DNA of 64,000 nt from the NCBI RefSeq assembly GCF_014651595.1, contig NZ_BMXE01000002.1, forward strand, positions 1 through 64,000, in the 5' to 3' direction. Source of the stretch: Pseudovibrio japonicus (lineage in GTDB: Bacteria > Pseudomonadota > Alphaproteobacteria > Rhizobiales > Stappiaceae). The stretch's first letter is position 1. Every line of letters begins with the position of its first letter. The notes beneath the pieces are model-generated. The model was not told where the DNA came from and made no database searches. It was given only the letters and a program-made list of their open reading frames with translations. Below are positions 52,883 through 62,294 of the stretch, in pieces. The translations under genes were made by a program, and so were the position numbers.

Positions 52883-53632
52883 TTAGTTTAGGATTGCCTG
52901 CAGTTTTGCGAGGACCGCGTCGATCGAGGCACACTGAATGGAACAAGGGTTTTCCGGGCGCTTAATCATGGCAACCGGAAGACCCAGCTCTCGAGCAGCT
53001 CTGATCTTCCCGTAGGAGGCTGTTCCACCGCTGTTTTTGCTGATCACCCAATCCACATTCTGTTTCTTGAGAAGCTCATATTCTGCACGCCAATCTGCAT
53101 TGGGCAGCCCCTCAATGTATTGTGCGTTAGGCATGGCAACCGCGTCAGTCGGAGCGTTCAAGGTGCGGATGATGAATGTGATGTCAGGTCGTTGCTTGAG
53201 TGGCGCGGCAACCTTCGTGCCCGCTGCAAAGAAGACCTTTGCTTTGGTTGGGATCAGTTCCAAAGCTGCTTCGACGCATTTAACCTGATGCCAGATGTCT
53301 CCTGAAGTCTTCTCCCATGGTGCTCGCTCAAAACCGAGCAATAGAGTTTCGGAACACTCTGTCGCTTCAACCGCATTGCGGGAGATTTGGGCGGCGTATG
53401 GGTGGGTGGCATCAACAACTGCGGCGATGCCTTGAGCTTGAAGATAGTCTGCAAGGCCATTTGGCCCGCCGAAGCCACCAACCCTCGTGTTCTCCCCCAG
53501 ATCGGCAGGGTGCTTCGTCACTCCTGCAAGGGAGGCAATCACCTCGTATTCGCTCATAAGCGCGAGACGCTCAATCAGCTTTCTTGCCTCCCGCGTGCCA
53601 GCCAGCACTAGTATTTTATGGGGGACAGGCAT
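52883..53632 (-). CDS. cobK: Precorrin-6A (cobalt-precorrin-6A) reductase
   Basis: 249 residues, reduces the macrocycle with NADPH during cobalamin ring synthesis. The N-terminal Rossmann part reads I-L-V-L-A-G-T-R-E-A-R-K-L; V-D-A-T-H-P-Y-A and the C-terminal V-I-S-K-N-S-G-G are the family's substrate-binding motifs. It starts inside the cbiD stop (TAATG), so the two are coupled, and ends the pair. Confidence 0.93.
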   Translation of the reverse strand: MPVPHKILVLAGTREARKLIERLALMSEYEVIASLAGVTKHPADLGENTRVGGFGGPNGLADYLQAQGIAAVVDATHPYAAQISRNAVEATECSETLLLGFERAPWEKTSGDIWHQVKCVEAALELIPTKAKVFFAAGTKVAAPLKQRPDITFIIRTLNAPTDAVAMPNAQYIEGLPNADWRAEYELLKKQNVDWVISKNSGGTASYGKIRAARELGLPVAMIKRPENPCSIQCASIDAVLAKLQAILN

Positions 53633-54750
53633 TACCGCGGCTCCAGCTCGGCAGGTTCGTCAGCGGGAACATGAGCGAGTATCTGCCCCTGGCGGTCTGT
53701 CACCATGATCTCCACGCTCACCGGAGCACCGCGGAGGATTTTTAAGGCGGCGCGTTTTGCACCTTGTGCGATGAGCTCTCCTATATGAAGATTTTCAGCG
53801 GCTGCCCGCTGCGCAACGTAGGAGACCAGAGAGGCTTCTCTTGTTTCCTGCTGCAGCTCAGCTGATGCGCCAGCTTGCTGCAGCACGTCTGCGAGGGCAG
53901 CAAAGTCGACAGATGAGCGAGCTGAATGAAGATCCATGGCTCCTTGTGCAAGCTTTGTCAGCTTGGCAATGCCGCCGGAGATCGTCAGTTTGGGAACCGG
54001 ATGGGCGCGCAGGTATTTAAGCAAACCTCCGGCAAAATCTCCCATGTCGATGTAGGCTTGCTCTGTCAAATCGGGATAGTAAGCGCGCAGTACATCTTCC
54101 GAGGTTGCGCCAGTCGCGGCTGCAACGTGGGTCAGCCCTGTAGCGCGTGCCACATCAACGCCGCGATGGATCGAAGCAATCCATGCAGCGCAGGAGAACG
54201 GGCGTACGATACCGGTTGTTCCGAGGACGGAGAGGCCGCCAACGATACCGAGGCGGGGGTTCATTGTTTTTTGTGCAAGCTCTTCGCCGTTTTCAATGGA
54301 AATTTCAACATCCAAAGCCAGAGATACGCCGTGGGCATCGGCAAGCTTTTGTAGTTCAGCTACCATCATCTTTCGGGGGACTGGGTTGATGGCTGGCTCA
54401 CCAACGGGGATCGGTAGGCCCGGTTTGGTGACCGTGCCGACTCCGGAACCGGCAAGAAACCGAATCCCTTCGACCGAAGGATTTGATGTTACCTTTGCCT
54501 GAATGCGCGCACCGTGCGTTACATCGGGATCGTCGCCTGCATCTTTGATGATTACTGCAGTTGCTGCACTTTCCTCCAGATTTTCGAAGACAAGCGCGAA
54601 GGATGGCGCCTCACCGCGCGGGAGGGTGATGCTCACCGGATCAAGGAATTCGCCGGACAACAAAGCGGCATACGCTGCCTTTGCGGCGGCGGTGGCACAG
54701 GCTCCAGTCGTCCATCCTGTTCTTAGTTTTTTCTGCCCAGTTTCAGCCAT
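53632..54750 (-). CDS. cbiD: Cobalt-precorrin-5B C1-methyltransferase CbiD
   Basis: 372 residues. CbiD methylates C1 of cobalt-precorrin-5B in the early-cobalt (anaerobic-type) corrin pathway; the aerobic route uses CobF. The N-terminal motif L-R-T-G-W-T-T-G-A-C-A-T-A-A and later G-S-G-V-G-T-V-T-K-P-G-L and G-G-L-S-V-L-G-T-T-G-I-V are typical. It diverges from cobA; only 107 bases separate them and hold both promoters. Its TAA overlaps the cobK start. Confidence 0.95.
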   Translation of the reverse strand: MAETGQKKLRTGWTTGACATAAAKAAYAALLSGEFLDPVSITLPRGEAPSFALVFENLEESAATAVIIKDAGDDPDVTHGARIQAKVTSNPSVEGIRFLAGSGVGTVTKPGLPIPVGEPAINPVPRKMMVAELQKLADAHGVSLALDVEISIENGEELAQKTMNPRLGIVGGLSVLGTTGIVRPFSCAAWIASIHRGVDVARATGLTHVAAATGATSEDVLRAYYPDLTEQAYIDMGDFAGGLLKYLRAHPVPKLTISGGIAKLTKLAQGAMDLHSARSSVDFAALADVLQQAGASAELQQETREASLVSYVAQRAAAENLHIGELIAQGAKRAALKILRGAPVSVEIMVTDRQGQILAHVPADEPAELEPR

Positions 54751-54857
54751 CCGGGGACTATACAGATTTAGCGGGAGATACCAAGTAGAACACTTTGGAC
54801 TTCCGATAGGATTCCCATTAAATTGCCTCGCAAAATCACGTAACCCACGAGAACCAT

Positions 54858-55694
54858 TTGTTTGATCTCTCCCTCCCCGATTTCGATCTTCCGACGCTAG
54901 AAGCTGGCTGGGTCTGGCTGGCTGGCGCAGGTCCCGGTGATCCCGGCCTCCTGAGCCTGAATGCCTTGAACGGCCTCCGTCAAGCAGATGTCATTGTTTA
55001 TGACGCGCTGGTGGATGAACGCATTTTGAAGTTTGCCAGAGATGATGCGGAAATCATCTACGCTGGCAAACGTGGCGGCAAGCCTTCTCCCAAGCAGTCA
55101 AGTATCTCCATCAAGCTGGTGGAGCTTGCCAAATCCGGCAAGCGCGTGCTGCGCCTTAAAGGAGGAGACCCGTTTGTTTTCGGGCGTGGGGGTGAGGAAG
55201 CTCTGTCGTTGGTAGATGCTGGTGTACCGTTCCGCATTATTCCCGGTATCACAGCGGGCGTTGGTGGATTGGCTTATGCGGGCATTCCTTCAACGCACCG
55301 CGGGATTAATCAAGCGGTTACGTTCCTGACAGGTCATGACCAGAATGGGGTTGCGCCGGACCAGCTTGACTGGGATGCTCTTGCTAAAGGCTCCCCTGTG
55401 ATCGTGATGTATATGGCTATGAAGCATATCTCGCTGATCACACAGAAGCTGATGAATGGTGGTCGCAGCGGATCAGAACCTGTCGCTGTGATCTGTAATG
55501 CAACGCAGCAGAACCAGCATGTTTTAGAAACAACGCTTGGCTCCTGCGCTCAGGATATAGCCACGAGTGGTCTCAAGCCGCCTGCCATTGTTGTAGTTGG
55601 CCATGTTGTAAGCCTGCGGGAGCAGTTGAACTGGATTGAGCCAGCTCTTGCGCGCACATCGCAAGGCACTAAACTGGAAGAGGGATCTGACTAA
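54858..55694 (+). CDS. cobA: Uroporphyrinogen-III C-methyltransferase
   Basis: 278 residues. It methylates uroporphyrinogen III at C2 and C7 to precorrin-2, the first committed step to cobalamin and siroheme. V-W-L-A-G-A-G-P-G-D-P-G-L-L-S-L and L-R-L-K-G-G-D-P-F-V-F-G-R-G-G-E-E are the SAM motifs. The frame starts at TTG 54858, with CGAGA upstream; a non-AUG start is therefore likely but not certain. It is coupled to cobB by a TAATG junction. Confidence 0.94.
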   Translation: MFDLSLPDFDLPTLEAGWVWLAGAGPGDPGLLSLNALNGLRQADVIVYDALVDERILKFARDDAEIIYAGKRGGKPSPKQSSISIKLVELAKSGKRVLRLKGGDPFVFGRGGEEALSLVDAGVPFRIIPGITAGVGGLAYAGIPSTHRGINQAVTFLTGHDQNGVAPDQLDWDALAKGSPVIVMYMAMKHISLITQKLMNGGRSGSEPVAVICNATQQNQHVLETTLGSCAQDIATSGLKPPAIVVVGHVVSLREQLNWIEPALARTSQGTKLEEGSD

Positions 55695-57052
55695 TGACCG
55701 TTGCGAAGGGGTTCGTAATTGCAGCACCATCTTCAGGATCGGGAAAAACCACGATCACCTTGGCGCTGCTGCGCGCTCTTCGCAATAGCGGACTTCGGAT
55801 TGCCTCTGGCAAGTCGGGGCCTGATTACATTGATCCTGCCTTCCATAGTGCTGCCTCCGGGCATCCATGCCTCAATTATGATGCCTGGGCGATGTCACTG
55901 ACTCAGCTTTCACTCAATGCAACGGAGCAGGAAAAACACACGGACGTTGTGATCATTGAAGGCGCGATGGGCCTGTTTGATGGCGCGGCAGATGGGTCTG
56001 GTTCTGTTGCTGAGCTGGCGGTTCATCTGGGCTTACCTGTTATTCTGGTGGTGGATTGCAAGTCTCAGGCGCAATCGGTCGCGGCGCTTGTGCATGGCTT
56101 TCTGACCTTTCATCCGCATTGCCATATCACCGGTGTCATCCTCAATCGCGTTGGGTCTGCGCGTCATGAGCGCATATTGCGGCTCGCGCTGGAGCCGCTT
56201 GGCGTGATTGTTCTGGGGGCATTTTACCGTTCAAAACAACTGGAGTTGCCAGAGCGCCATCTTGGGCTTGTTCAAGCCAGCGAACGGGCCGATCTGGAAG
56301 AATTCTTGAATGCTGCCGGAGACGTCGCGCGCGATAGTGTCGATATTCCCGCGCTAATGCGGCTTGCTAAGGTGCTTGCAATTCCTGCCCGAGAAAACAA
56401 AGAGCTGACGGGCGTTGCGCACTTGCCTCCTCTTGGACAACATATTGCAATTGCTAAGGATATCGCCTTTGCGTTTTGCTATGAGCACCTTTTGAGTGAC
56501 TGGCGACGGCAAGGCGTGACGCTTTCGTTCTTCTCTCCGCTCGGTGATGAGACCCCTTCTCCCGAGGCTGATGCGATCTTCCTGAGTGGTGGGTATCCGG
56601 AACTACATGCCGGGCAACTCTCTCAGGCTGACACTTTCAAGCGCGGGATCCGAGAGGCAGCGGGTGCAGGTAAGCTGATTTACGGTGAGTGCGGCGGCTA
56701 TATGATGCTGGGAGACGGGCTGACTGACAAGGGCGGACAGTCCCACGAGATGCTTGGTCTGCTGCCGATTGAAACCAGTTTTGCAAAGCGAAAGTTGAAA
56801 CTTGGCTACCGGAAACTGAAGGCAACCGAGGATGCAAAACAGTCAGGCTTCCCATGGCTTAACCCTCTGGGAGCCCATGAGTTCCATTATTCGACCCTGA
56901 CTGTGAAATCAGAGGCGTCGTCACTGTTTGAGGCGCAGGATGCCGAGCATCACAAACTAGATCCTCTTGGCCACATCAATGGTCGTGTGATGGGATCATT
57001 TGCGCATGTGGTGGCAGAAAGAAGCGAAGAATGGTGGTCCGCTTCTTCCTGA
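55694..57052 (+). CDS. cobB: Cobyrinic acid a,c-diamide synthase
   Basis: 452 residues, amidates the a and c side chains using glutamine and ATP. The N-terminal P-loop domain reads A-P-S-S-G-S-G-K-T-T, with G-P-D-Y-I-D-P near 43; the C-terminal glutaminase has its catalytic Cys in Y-G-E-C-G-G-Y-M-M-L. Both halves are intact. Whether it acts on cobalt-containing or cobalt-free substrate depends on the route; the neighbours (CbiX, CbiD) favour cobyrinic acid, the CbiA role. It converges on cobM. Confidence 0.94.
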   Translation: MTVAKGFVIAAPSSGSGKTTITLALLRALRNSGLRIASGKSGPDYIDPAFHSAASGHPCLNYDAWAMSLTQLSLNATEQEKHTDVVIIEGAMGLFDGAADGSGSVAELAVHLGLPVILVVDCKSQAQSVAALVHGFLTFHPHCHITGVILNRVGSARHERILRLALEPLGVIVLGAFYRSKQLELPERHLGLVQASERADLEEFLNAAGDVARDSVDIPALMRLAKVLAIPARENKELTGVAHLPPLGQHIAIAKDIAFAFCYEHLLSDWRRQGVTLSFFSPLGDETPSPEADAIFLSGGYPELHAGQLSQADTFKRGIREAAGAGKLIYGECGGYMMLGDGLTDKGGQSHEMLGLLPIETSFAKRKLKLGYRKLKATEDAKQSGFPWLNPLGAHEFHYSTLTVKSEASSLFEAQDAEHHKLDPLGHINGRVMGSFAHVVAERSEEWWSASS

Positions 57053-57061
57053 TTTGATCAT

Positions 57062-57841
57062 TTATGCTGGCGCTTTGGTCTTCTTCTTTGGGCGAAGGAC
57101 GTGTACGTGATTGGCGTCATAAAGAGCGCTGTCACGGAACTCCTTCCCTGCTTTCAGGGCTGGTCCTACAAAGATAAGAGCTGTTCTGGTGATCTTGGAG
57201 GCTTTCGCTTTTTCGCGGATATCTGCCAGTGTTCCATGAATGAACGCTTCATCCGGCCAACCAACGCGGTAGGCAACGATGACAGGACAGTCTTCCCCGT
57301 AGAGCGGTGCCAGTTTCCGGTAGATTTCGCCAAGGTTTCTGACACTCAGGTGAATTGCCAGCGTGGCACCGGAACGACCAAGTGTTTCCAGATCCTCACC
57401 TTCCGGCATACCCGAGGATTGCATGGAAGTGCGCGTGATGATGATACTCTGGGCGATCTCAGGGATGGTGAGTTCCGTTTTCAGTGCTGCAGCTGCTGCT
57501 GCAAACGCCGGCACGCCGGGGGTGACATCATAGTCGATGCCCAGTTCATCCAGACGACGCATTTGTTCTGCGGTGGCGCCGTAGATGGATGGGTCGCCGG
57601 AATGGACACGGGCGACATCCAGCCCCTTCTCATGGGCCTTTGCGATCTCGTCGATGATCTCCTCGAGTGTCATGGACGCCGTGTCCATGACCAAGGCATC
57701 ATCAGGTGCGGCTTCCACGATGGCAGGTGGAACCAGTGAGCCCGCGTAGAGGCAGACTTTGCACGTTTCGATGAGCCTGAGTGCCCGGACGGTAATCAGC
57801 TCGGGATCACCTGGGCCTGCTCCAATGAAATGAACCGTCAT
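57062..57841 (-). CDS. cobM: Precorrin-4 C11-methyltransferase
   Basis: 259 residues (CobM/CbiF), adds the C11 methyl. V-H-F-I-G-A-G-P-G-D-P-E-L-I-T starts the SAM fold, R-V-H-S-G-D-P-S-I-Y-G is the conserved second motif. The ATG overlaps the preceding cbiG-cobJ stop in ATGA; it ends the long minus-strand operon. Confidence 0.95.
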   Translation of the reverse strand: MTVHFIGAGPGDPELITVRALRLIETCKVCLYAGSLVPPAIVEAAPDDALVMDTASMTLEEIIDEIAKAHEKGLDVARVHSGDPSIYGATAEQMRRLDELGIDYDVTPGVPAFAAAAAALKTELTIPEIAQSIIITRTSMQSSGMPEGEDLETLGRSGATLAIHLSVRNLGEIYRKLAPLYGEDCPVIVAYRVGWPDEAFIHGTLADIREKAKASKITRTALIFVGPALKAGKEFRDSALYDANHVHVLRPKKKTKAPA

Positions 57842-59691
57842 ACTGCTGTCTCCGTTTCTTTCTCTGGTGCATCGATCCTTTTTGCGTAGCCGCGCGGTGT
57901 ATACACAAAGTGCAAGGACTGGCCATTGCCGCCCAGACGGCTTTGACTGCAGCCCACAATCACCGTGGTCAGCATGTCGACATCATCGACTTTCAGATCC
58001 TTGAGTGTGGTTGTGGTGATAACCTCGTTGTCGCGCCCGATGTTTGAGCCGAGGATAACAGGGGTCTCTTCCGGACGGTGCTCTAGCAGTTTCTCGCGGG
58101 CCCATACCAGTTGGGTGCGGCGGCGTTTGGAAACTGGGTTGTAGAAGCCAATCACAAAGTCACCAATTGCTGCACCTTCCAAACGTTGCTGGATCGTTTC
58201 CCACGGTGTGAGAAGGTCAGAGAGCGAGATTGCGCAAAAGTCGTGGCCCAGAGGAGCGCCTATACGGTTGCTGAGGGCGATCATGGCGGAGATGCCCGGT
58301 GCTGACGCGACTTCAACACGACGGGCTGCGTCGCTGACGCCGCCGTTGTCCTCTGAGCGGTCCAGCAATTCAAAGACCAGTGCGCCCATGGCGTAGACGC
58401 CGGAGTCTCCTGAACAGACGAGTGCTACATTATGGCCCTGCCCTGCTCTTTCGAGTGCAAAGCGGACGCGCTCTTCTTCTGCTCCCAGTGGGAAGGCGTG
58501 GCGTTGCTTGCCTCTTATGAGGGAAGACACAAGGTCGAGATAGAGACCGTAGCCGACAACCTCATCTGCCTCTGCCAACCAGCTGGAGGCTTCCGGTGTG
58601 CGCCAGGCGTCTTGCCCTGGACCGATGCCGATCACGTGCAAGCGGCCCCTGCTGCGGCCTATCTTTCCATGATCGACCGGTGCGGAGGCTTTGGCGATTG
58701 CGACCGTGGCATTTGCAGTTTTCTGTTTAGGCAGGACCAACTCACCTGACGAACCAGTCGCGGCCAACGCAGAGCCCTCACTCACGCCATGGCACCCGAC
58801 TTCTGCGAAGACCACATCAGACGGGTTTTGCAGCCGTTCTTTTTGTTCGTTCAGCTCATCAGCGGTGAAAAGGCGGAAAGGTTTGTTGTGGCGGGCGGCA
58901 AGTTTGTTCATTGCCACCTCGTCCGCCTTCAGGTCGATGCTGGCGAATGCTGCGACGGCGCCGATTGAGATGTTCGCCTGCTCAAGGCTTTGTTTCAGAA
59001 GGTCATCCAGCTCTTCAAGGGAGCAGCCGCGTGAACACCCAAGGCCGACCACGTGGGTTTGCGGGTGAAAGACGAGCTTTCCTGCGTGGCCCTCGTGGGG
59101 CTGTTCTGTTGCGACGATATGCAAGTTCGCCTCATCAGCAAACGGCAGGGTTGCGGCTTCCAGCCAGTCAGCCTCACCATGAAGCTTTACGGCCTCTCCT
59201 GCGAGCATATCGGCCATCACAGACTTAGCGTCTGACGGATTGGCGAGCGTCCAGCCCTCTGGCGGGTCATCAAGCGCGACGCCAAAGGCAGTGTCGCCGG
59301 CGGTTGTGATAGCTGCATGTCCGTTTAGCGTCCCTGCAATCATCTGCGCCAGAGCATTGGCGCCACGATGGCCACCCAGCAAAGGCACAACGCTTGAACC
59401 GTCTTCAGAAACCGCGATAACTGGCGGCTCATTCCGCTTTTCGCCCAAGACGGGTGCCAGCGCGCGAATGAGAATTCCGGCAGCACAGATTCCGATGATC
59501 GGGGTTCCGGATTGGAACAGGGAGCGAAGGTGCTCCACTGGCTCAGAGAAGGAAAGGTTATAGTCGACATTCGGCTTTGAGCCGGGTCGTGCGAAGCCAT
59601 GGATCAGGCTTTCATCCAATACAGTTGAGAGCTTTTGGGCTGTCTTCAAAGCGACCGGGCTGATCACAACGATTGCGGGTGCAACGTCCAT
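57838..59691 (-). CDS. cobJ: CbiG-CobJ fusion: cobalt-precorrin-5A hydrolase / precorrin-3B C17-methyltransferase
   Basis: 617 residues. The N-terminal half (about 1-330) matches CbiG, which opens the lactone and expels acetaldehyde: I-C-A-A-G-I-L-I-R-A-L-A-P near 68, L-G-G-H-R-G-A-N-A-L-A near 105, and G-L-G-C-S-R-G-C near 216. The C-terminal half (about 350-617) is the ring-contracting CobJ/CbiH methyltransferase: V-I-G-I-G-P-G-Q-D-A-W, V-C-S-G-D-S-G-V-Y-A-M-G. Fusing these consecutive steps is known in several bacteria. The start overlaps the cobI stop region by 28 bases. Confidence 0.93.
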   Translation of the reverse strand: MDVAPAIVVISPVALKTAQKLSTVLDESLIHGFARPGSKPNVDYNLSFSEPVEHLRSLFQSGTPIIGICAAGILIRALAPVLGEKRNEPPVIAVSEDGSSVVPLLGGHRGANALAQMIAGTLNGHAAITTAGDTAFGVALDDPPEGWTLANPSDAKSVMADMLAGEAVKLHGEADWLEAATLPFADEANLHIVATEQPHEGHAGKLVFHPQTHVVGLGCSRGCSLEELDDLLKQSLEQANISIGAVAAFASIDLKADEVAMNKLAARHNKPFRLFTADELNEQKERLQNPSDVVFAEVGCHGVSEGSALAATGSSGELVLPKQKTANATVAIAKASAPVDHGKIGRSRGRLHVIGIGPGQDAWRTPEASSWLAEADEVVGYGLYLDLVSSLIRGKQRHAFPLGAEEERVRFALERAGQGHNVALVCSGDSGVYAMGALVFELLDRSEDNGGVSDAARRVEVASAPGISAMIALSNRIGAPLGHDFCAISLSDLLTPWETIQQRLEGAAIGDFVIGFYNPVSKRRRTQLVWAREKLLEHRPEETPVILGSNIGRDNEVITTTTLKDLKVDDVDMLTTVIVGCSQSRLGGNGQSLHFVYTPRGYAKRIDAPEKETETAV

Positions 59692-60386
59692 GCCTCATCT
59701 CCCTTATATACGATTATCATTGAAAAGTAGGGTGCCGTTTCATTTGGATAGTCAACCAGCGGGGTCACCACCATTTCCGGCAGGGTCGCGCGTTCGACAT
59801 ATCCGGCAGCACCGAGTAATCCGAGTTTTTCCAGCAGGGTTTTCACGCGGGGCAGATGGCGCCCCACCTTCATGATGACAAAGGCATCAGACTGCTCGAT
59901 CCGGTGTTGAAGCTGCTCATCCTCCAGCGGACCGGGGATGATCGTCAGCACGTCATTGCGCGCTGCCAAGGGTCTGCCCAGAGCAGCGGCGCAGGCGTTA
60001 ATCGAGGAAACTCCCGGAACGATCTCACAGTTAAAGTCAAAACGCAGGCGCTCATAAAGGTACATGAACGAGCCATAGAGAAATGGGTCGCCTTCACACA
60101 GAACGACGACATCCTCTCCGGTTTGCAGCTTCCTCGAGATTGTCTCTGCTGCCTGATCGTAGATTTCCTTTGCCGGGAAGCGCTCGACTTTCATTGGCAT
60201 TTCAATGGGAATTTCTGTTGTTCCCTCTTGGATATACTGCGATGCGATTTGCCGGGCGAAGCTGGGCACACCCACGGCTGCGGGATATGCGATTGTTTTG
60301 GCGGAACAAATGAGCCGGTGCGCTTTTATGGTTAAAAGCTCAGGATCTCCTGGTCCAAGACCAACGCCATAAAGCGTACCTGTCAT
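59664..60386 (-). CDS. cobI: Precorrin-2 C20-methyltransferase
   Basis: 240 residues (CobI/CbiL). L-Y-G-V-G-L-G-P-G-D-P-E-L-L-T and V-L-C-E-G-D-P-F-L-Y-G-S-F are the SAM-binding motifs. Start 60386 lies in an ATGA overlap with the cobL stop, better supported than the ATG at 60404. It precedes cbiG-cobJ. Confidence 0.94.
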   Translation of the reverse strand: MTGTLYGVGLGPGDPELLTIKAHRLICSAKTIAYPAAVGVPSFARQIASQYIQEGTTEIPIEMPMKVERFPAKEIYDQAAETISRKLQTGEDVVVLCEGDPFLYGSFMYLYERLRFDFNCEIVPGVSSINACAAALGRPLAARNDVLTIIPGPLEDEQLQHRIEQSDAFVIMKVGRHLPRVKTLLEKLGLLGAAGYVERATLPEMVVTPLVDYPNETAPYFSMIIVYKGDEAWTLHPQSL

Positions 60387-61609
60387 GATTTTACCAAGCT
60401 CCATTGTGTTACCGGCATCATTGGGCGCCAGCCTGTAAGACCTCCGATTGGGTCTGCTCTGGAGATTGCGAGGCGGCTTAGTTCGCCGCCGTATTTCTTC
60501 CAGCCTTGTGCCAGCACCTGTTCTCCTTCCAGCGTAACCGCGTTGGCAACCAGACGACCGCCGGATGGCAGTGCCTCAAAGCAGGTTTTGATTATGTCTG
60601 TAGACGTGAGTCCGCCGCCAACAAAGATCGCATCTGGCTGGGGCAAGTCATCGAGTGCTTCTGGCGCTTTGCCTTCAACCAGTTGAAGCTGTGGCGTGCC
60701 AAGAGCTGCTGCATTACCTCGAATGAACGCGTGCCGTTTTTCTAGCGGTTCAATGGCGATTGTTCTGGTGTTCATGGCCGCGCGCAGCCATTCGATACCA
60801 ATGGAACCACTGCCTGCGCCGATGTCCCAGAGGAGCTGCCCCGGAATGGGGGCAAGTTTGGCGAGCGTGACGGCCCGCACTTCCTGCTTCGTCATTTTGC
60901 CATCATGGCGGAACGCAGAATCCGGCAGGCCGGGTGTGCGGGACAGAACCGGCGTGTTCGGGATCGGTTTGGCTTCAATTGCGACAGTGTTCAGTTCAGC
61001 TGCTTCACCGGTAAACTCTTCTGCTTCACAGACGGTTACTTTTTCCTGCGGGCCACCAAGATGCTCCAGCACAGTCAATAGGCTTGCGCCGTAACCTTCA
61101 TCTGCAAGAAGGTCAGCGATTTCGCCGGGTGCCGCTCCGTTGGAGGTGAGCGCGATGATGCGGGCACCGGGATAAAGGAAACCGCGCAGGGTATCCAGCG
61201 GGCGTCCGTGCAGGCTGATTGTTTCAACATGCTGCAACGGCCAGCCCAAACGGCTTGCGGCTAAGGAGAACGCGGAGAGATGGGGTATGACCTCGATCTC
61301 GTGAGCGCTGAACTGGCGGTGGAGTGTTGCTCCGATACCAAACCACTGCGGGTCACCTGTTGCCAGAACGACCGTGTTCTGGCCTCGGTTTGCGGCAAGC
61401 TCTTCAATGCCCTTTGAAAAGGGAGAGGGCCACGCTTTCATTTCACAGTCTGCGCTAACCGAGCCGCCTTGCAAAAGCTCCAGATGCCGGGCTCCGCCGT
61501 AGATACGCAAAGCAGCTTGCAACGCTGATCGGGCGGCTTGGGACAGGCCATCAACACCATCATCGCCAATGCCAAGAATTGTTAGCCAAGGTTGGGTTTG
61601 GGTGCTCAT
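60383..61609 (-). CDS. cobL: Precorrin-6Y C5,15-methyltransferase (decarboxylating)
   Basis: 408 residues with two catalytic domains: CbiE-like N-terminal part (about 1-200; L-A-T-G-D-P-Q-W-F-G-I-G) for C5 methylation, and CbiT-like C-terminal part (about 225-408; L-L-W-D-I-G-A-G-S-G-S-I-G-I-E-W) for C15 methylation with decarboxylation. The fused form is the CobL type. Its start overlaps the cobH stop, and its stop overlaps the cobI start. Confidence 0.95.
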   Translation of the reverse strand: MSTQTQPWLTILGIGDDGVDGLSQAARSALQAALRIYGGARHLELLQGGSVSADCEMKAWPSPFSKGIEELAANRGQNTVVLATGDPQWFGIGATLHRQFSAHEIEVIPHLSAFSLAASRLGWPLQHVETISLHGRPLDTLRGFLYPGARIIALTSNGAAPGEIADLLADEGYGASLLTVLEHLGGPQEKVTVCEAEEFTGEAAELNTVAIEAKPIPNTPVLSRTPGLPDSAFRHDGKMTKQEVRAVTLAKLAPIPGQLLWDIGAGSGSIGIEWLRAAMNTRTIAIEPLEKRHAFIRGNAAALGTPQLQLVEGKAPEALDDLPQPDAIFVGGGLTSTDIIKTCFEALPSGGRLVANAVTLEGEQVLAQGWKKYGGELSRLAISRADPIGGLTGWRPMMPVTQWSLVKS

Positions 61610-62292
61610 TTTGATTCCCCCTGACCCTTTTCTTCTGGCAGGCCTGCTGCCATGGCGTTGACTGCCGCCGCTGCAATTGCAGAACCGCCCCGGCGTCCCA
61701 GAAGAGTTAGAAATGGTATTCCGAGCGTGTTTTCCGCCAGCGCCTGCTTGGATTCTGCTGCACCGACGAAGCCGACGGGGAAACCAAGGATGGCAGCGGG
61801 CTTAGGAGCACCGTTTGCGACCATCTCCAGAAGGTGGAACAGCGCGGTTGGTGCATTGCCGACAGCGACCACGGCACCTTCCAGATGCGGCTTCCAGAGT
61901 TCAACGGCTGCAGCTGATCTGGTTGTGCCAAGCTGCTTCGCAAGCTCGGGCACCTGCGGCTGGTTCAACGTGCAGATGACCTGATTTTCCGCTGGCAGGT
62001 ATTTACGGATGATGCCATGGGCAACCATTTCCACGTCGGTGAGGACCGGCGCGCCACTACGTAGGGCTTCGCCTGCTTTTGCGACAGCATCTTCCGAATA
62101 TGCCAAATCCTGCGGAATGTCGGTCATCCCACAGGAATGGATCAGGCGGATTGCTACGGGCCGCAGGGTCTCCGGCAGGCTTTCAAGATCAGCCTCGTTC
62201 CGTACGATCGAAAAGGACTGCCGATAAATTTCGGCAGGGTCCTTAATATACTCGTAGGATGCCAGAACCTTTTCGTTCATGTTCCGGCCCAT
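61606..62292 (-). CDS. cobH: Precorrin-8X methylmutase
   Basis: 228 residues (CobH/CbiC), moves the methyl from C11 to C12 to give the stable corrin. Y-I-K-D-P-A-E-I-Y-R-Q-S-F, L-I-H-S-C-G-M with the catalytic His, and G-F-P-V-G-F-V-G-A are recognisable. Start 62292 lies 2 bases after the cbiX stop; ATG 62280 is possible too. Confidence 0.94.
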   Translation of the reverse strand: MGRNMNEKVLASYEYIKDPAEIYRQSFSIVRNEADLESLPETLRPVAIRLIHSCGMTDIPQDLAYSEDAVAKAGEALRSGAPVLTDVEMVAHGIIRKYLPAENQVICTLNQPQVPELAKQLGTTRSAAAVELWKPHLEGAVVAVGNAPTALFHLLEMVANGAPKPAAILGFPVGFVGAAESKQALAENTLGIPFLTLLGRRGGSAIAAAAVNAMAAGLPEEKGQGESK

Positions 62293-62294
62293 TC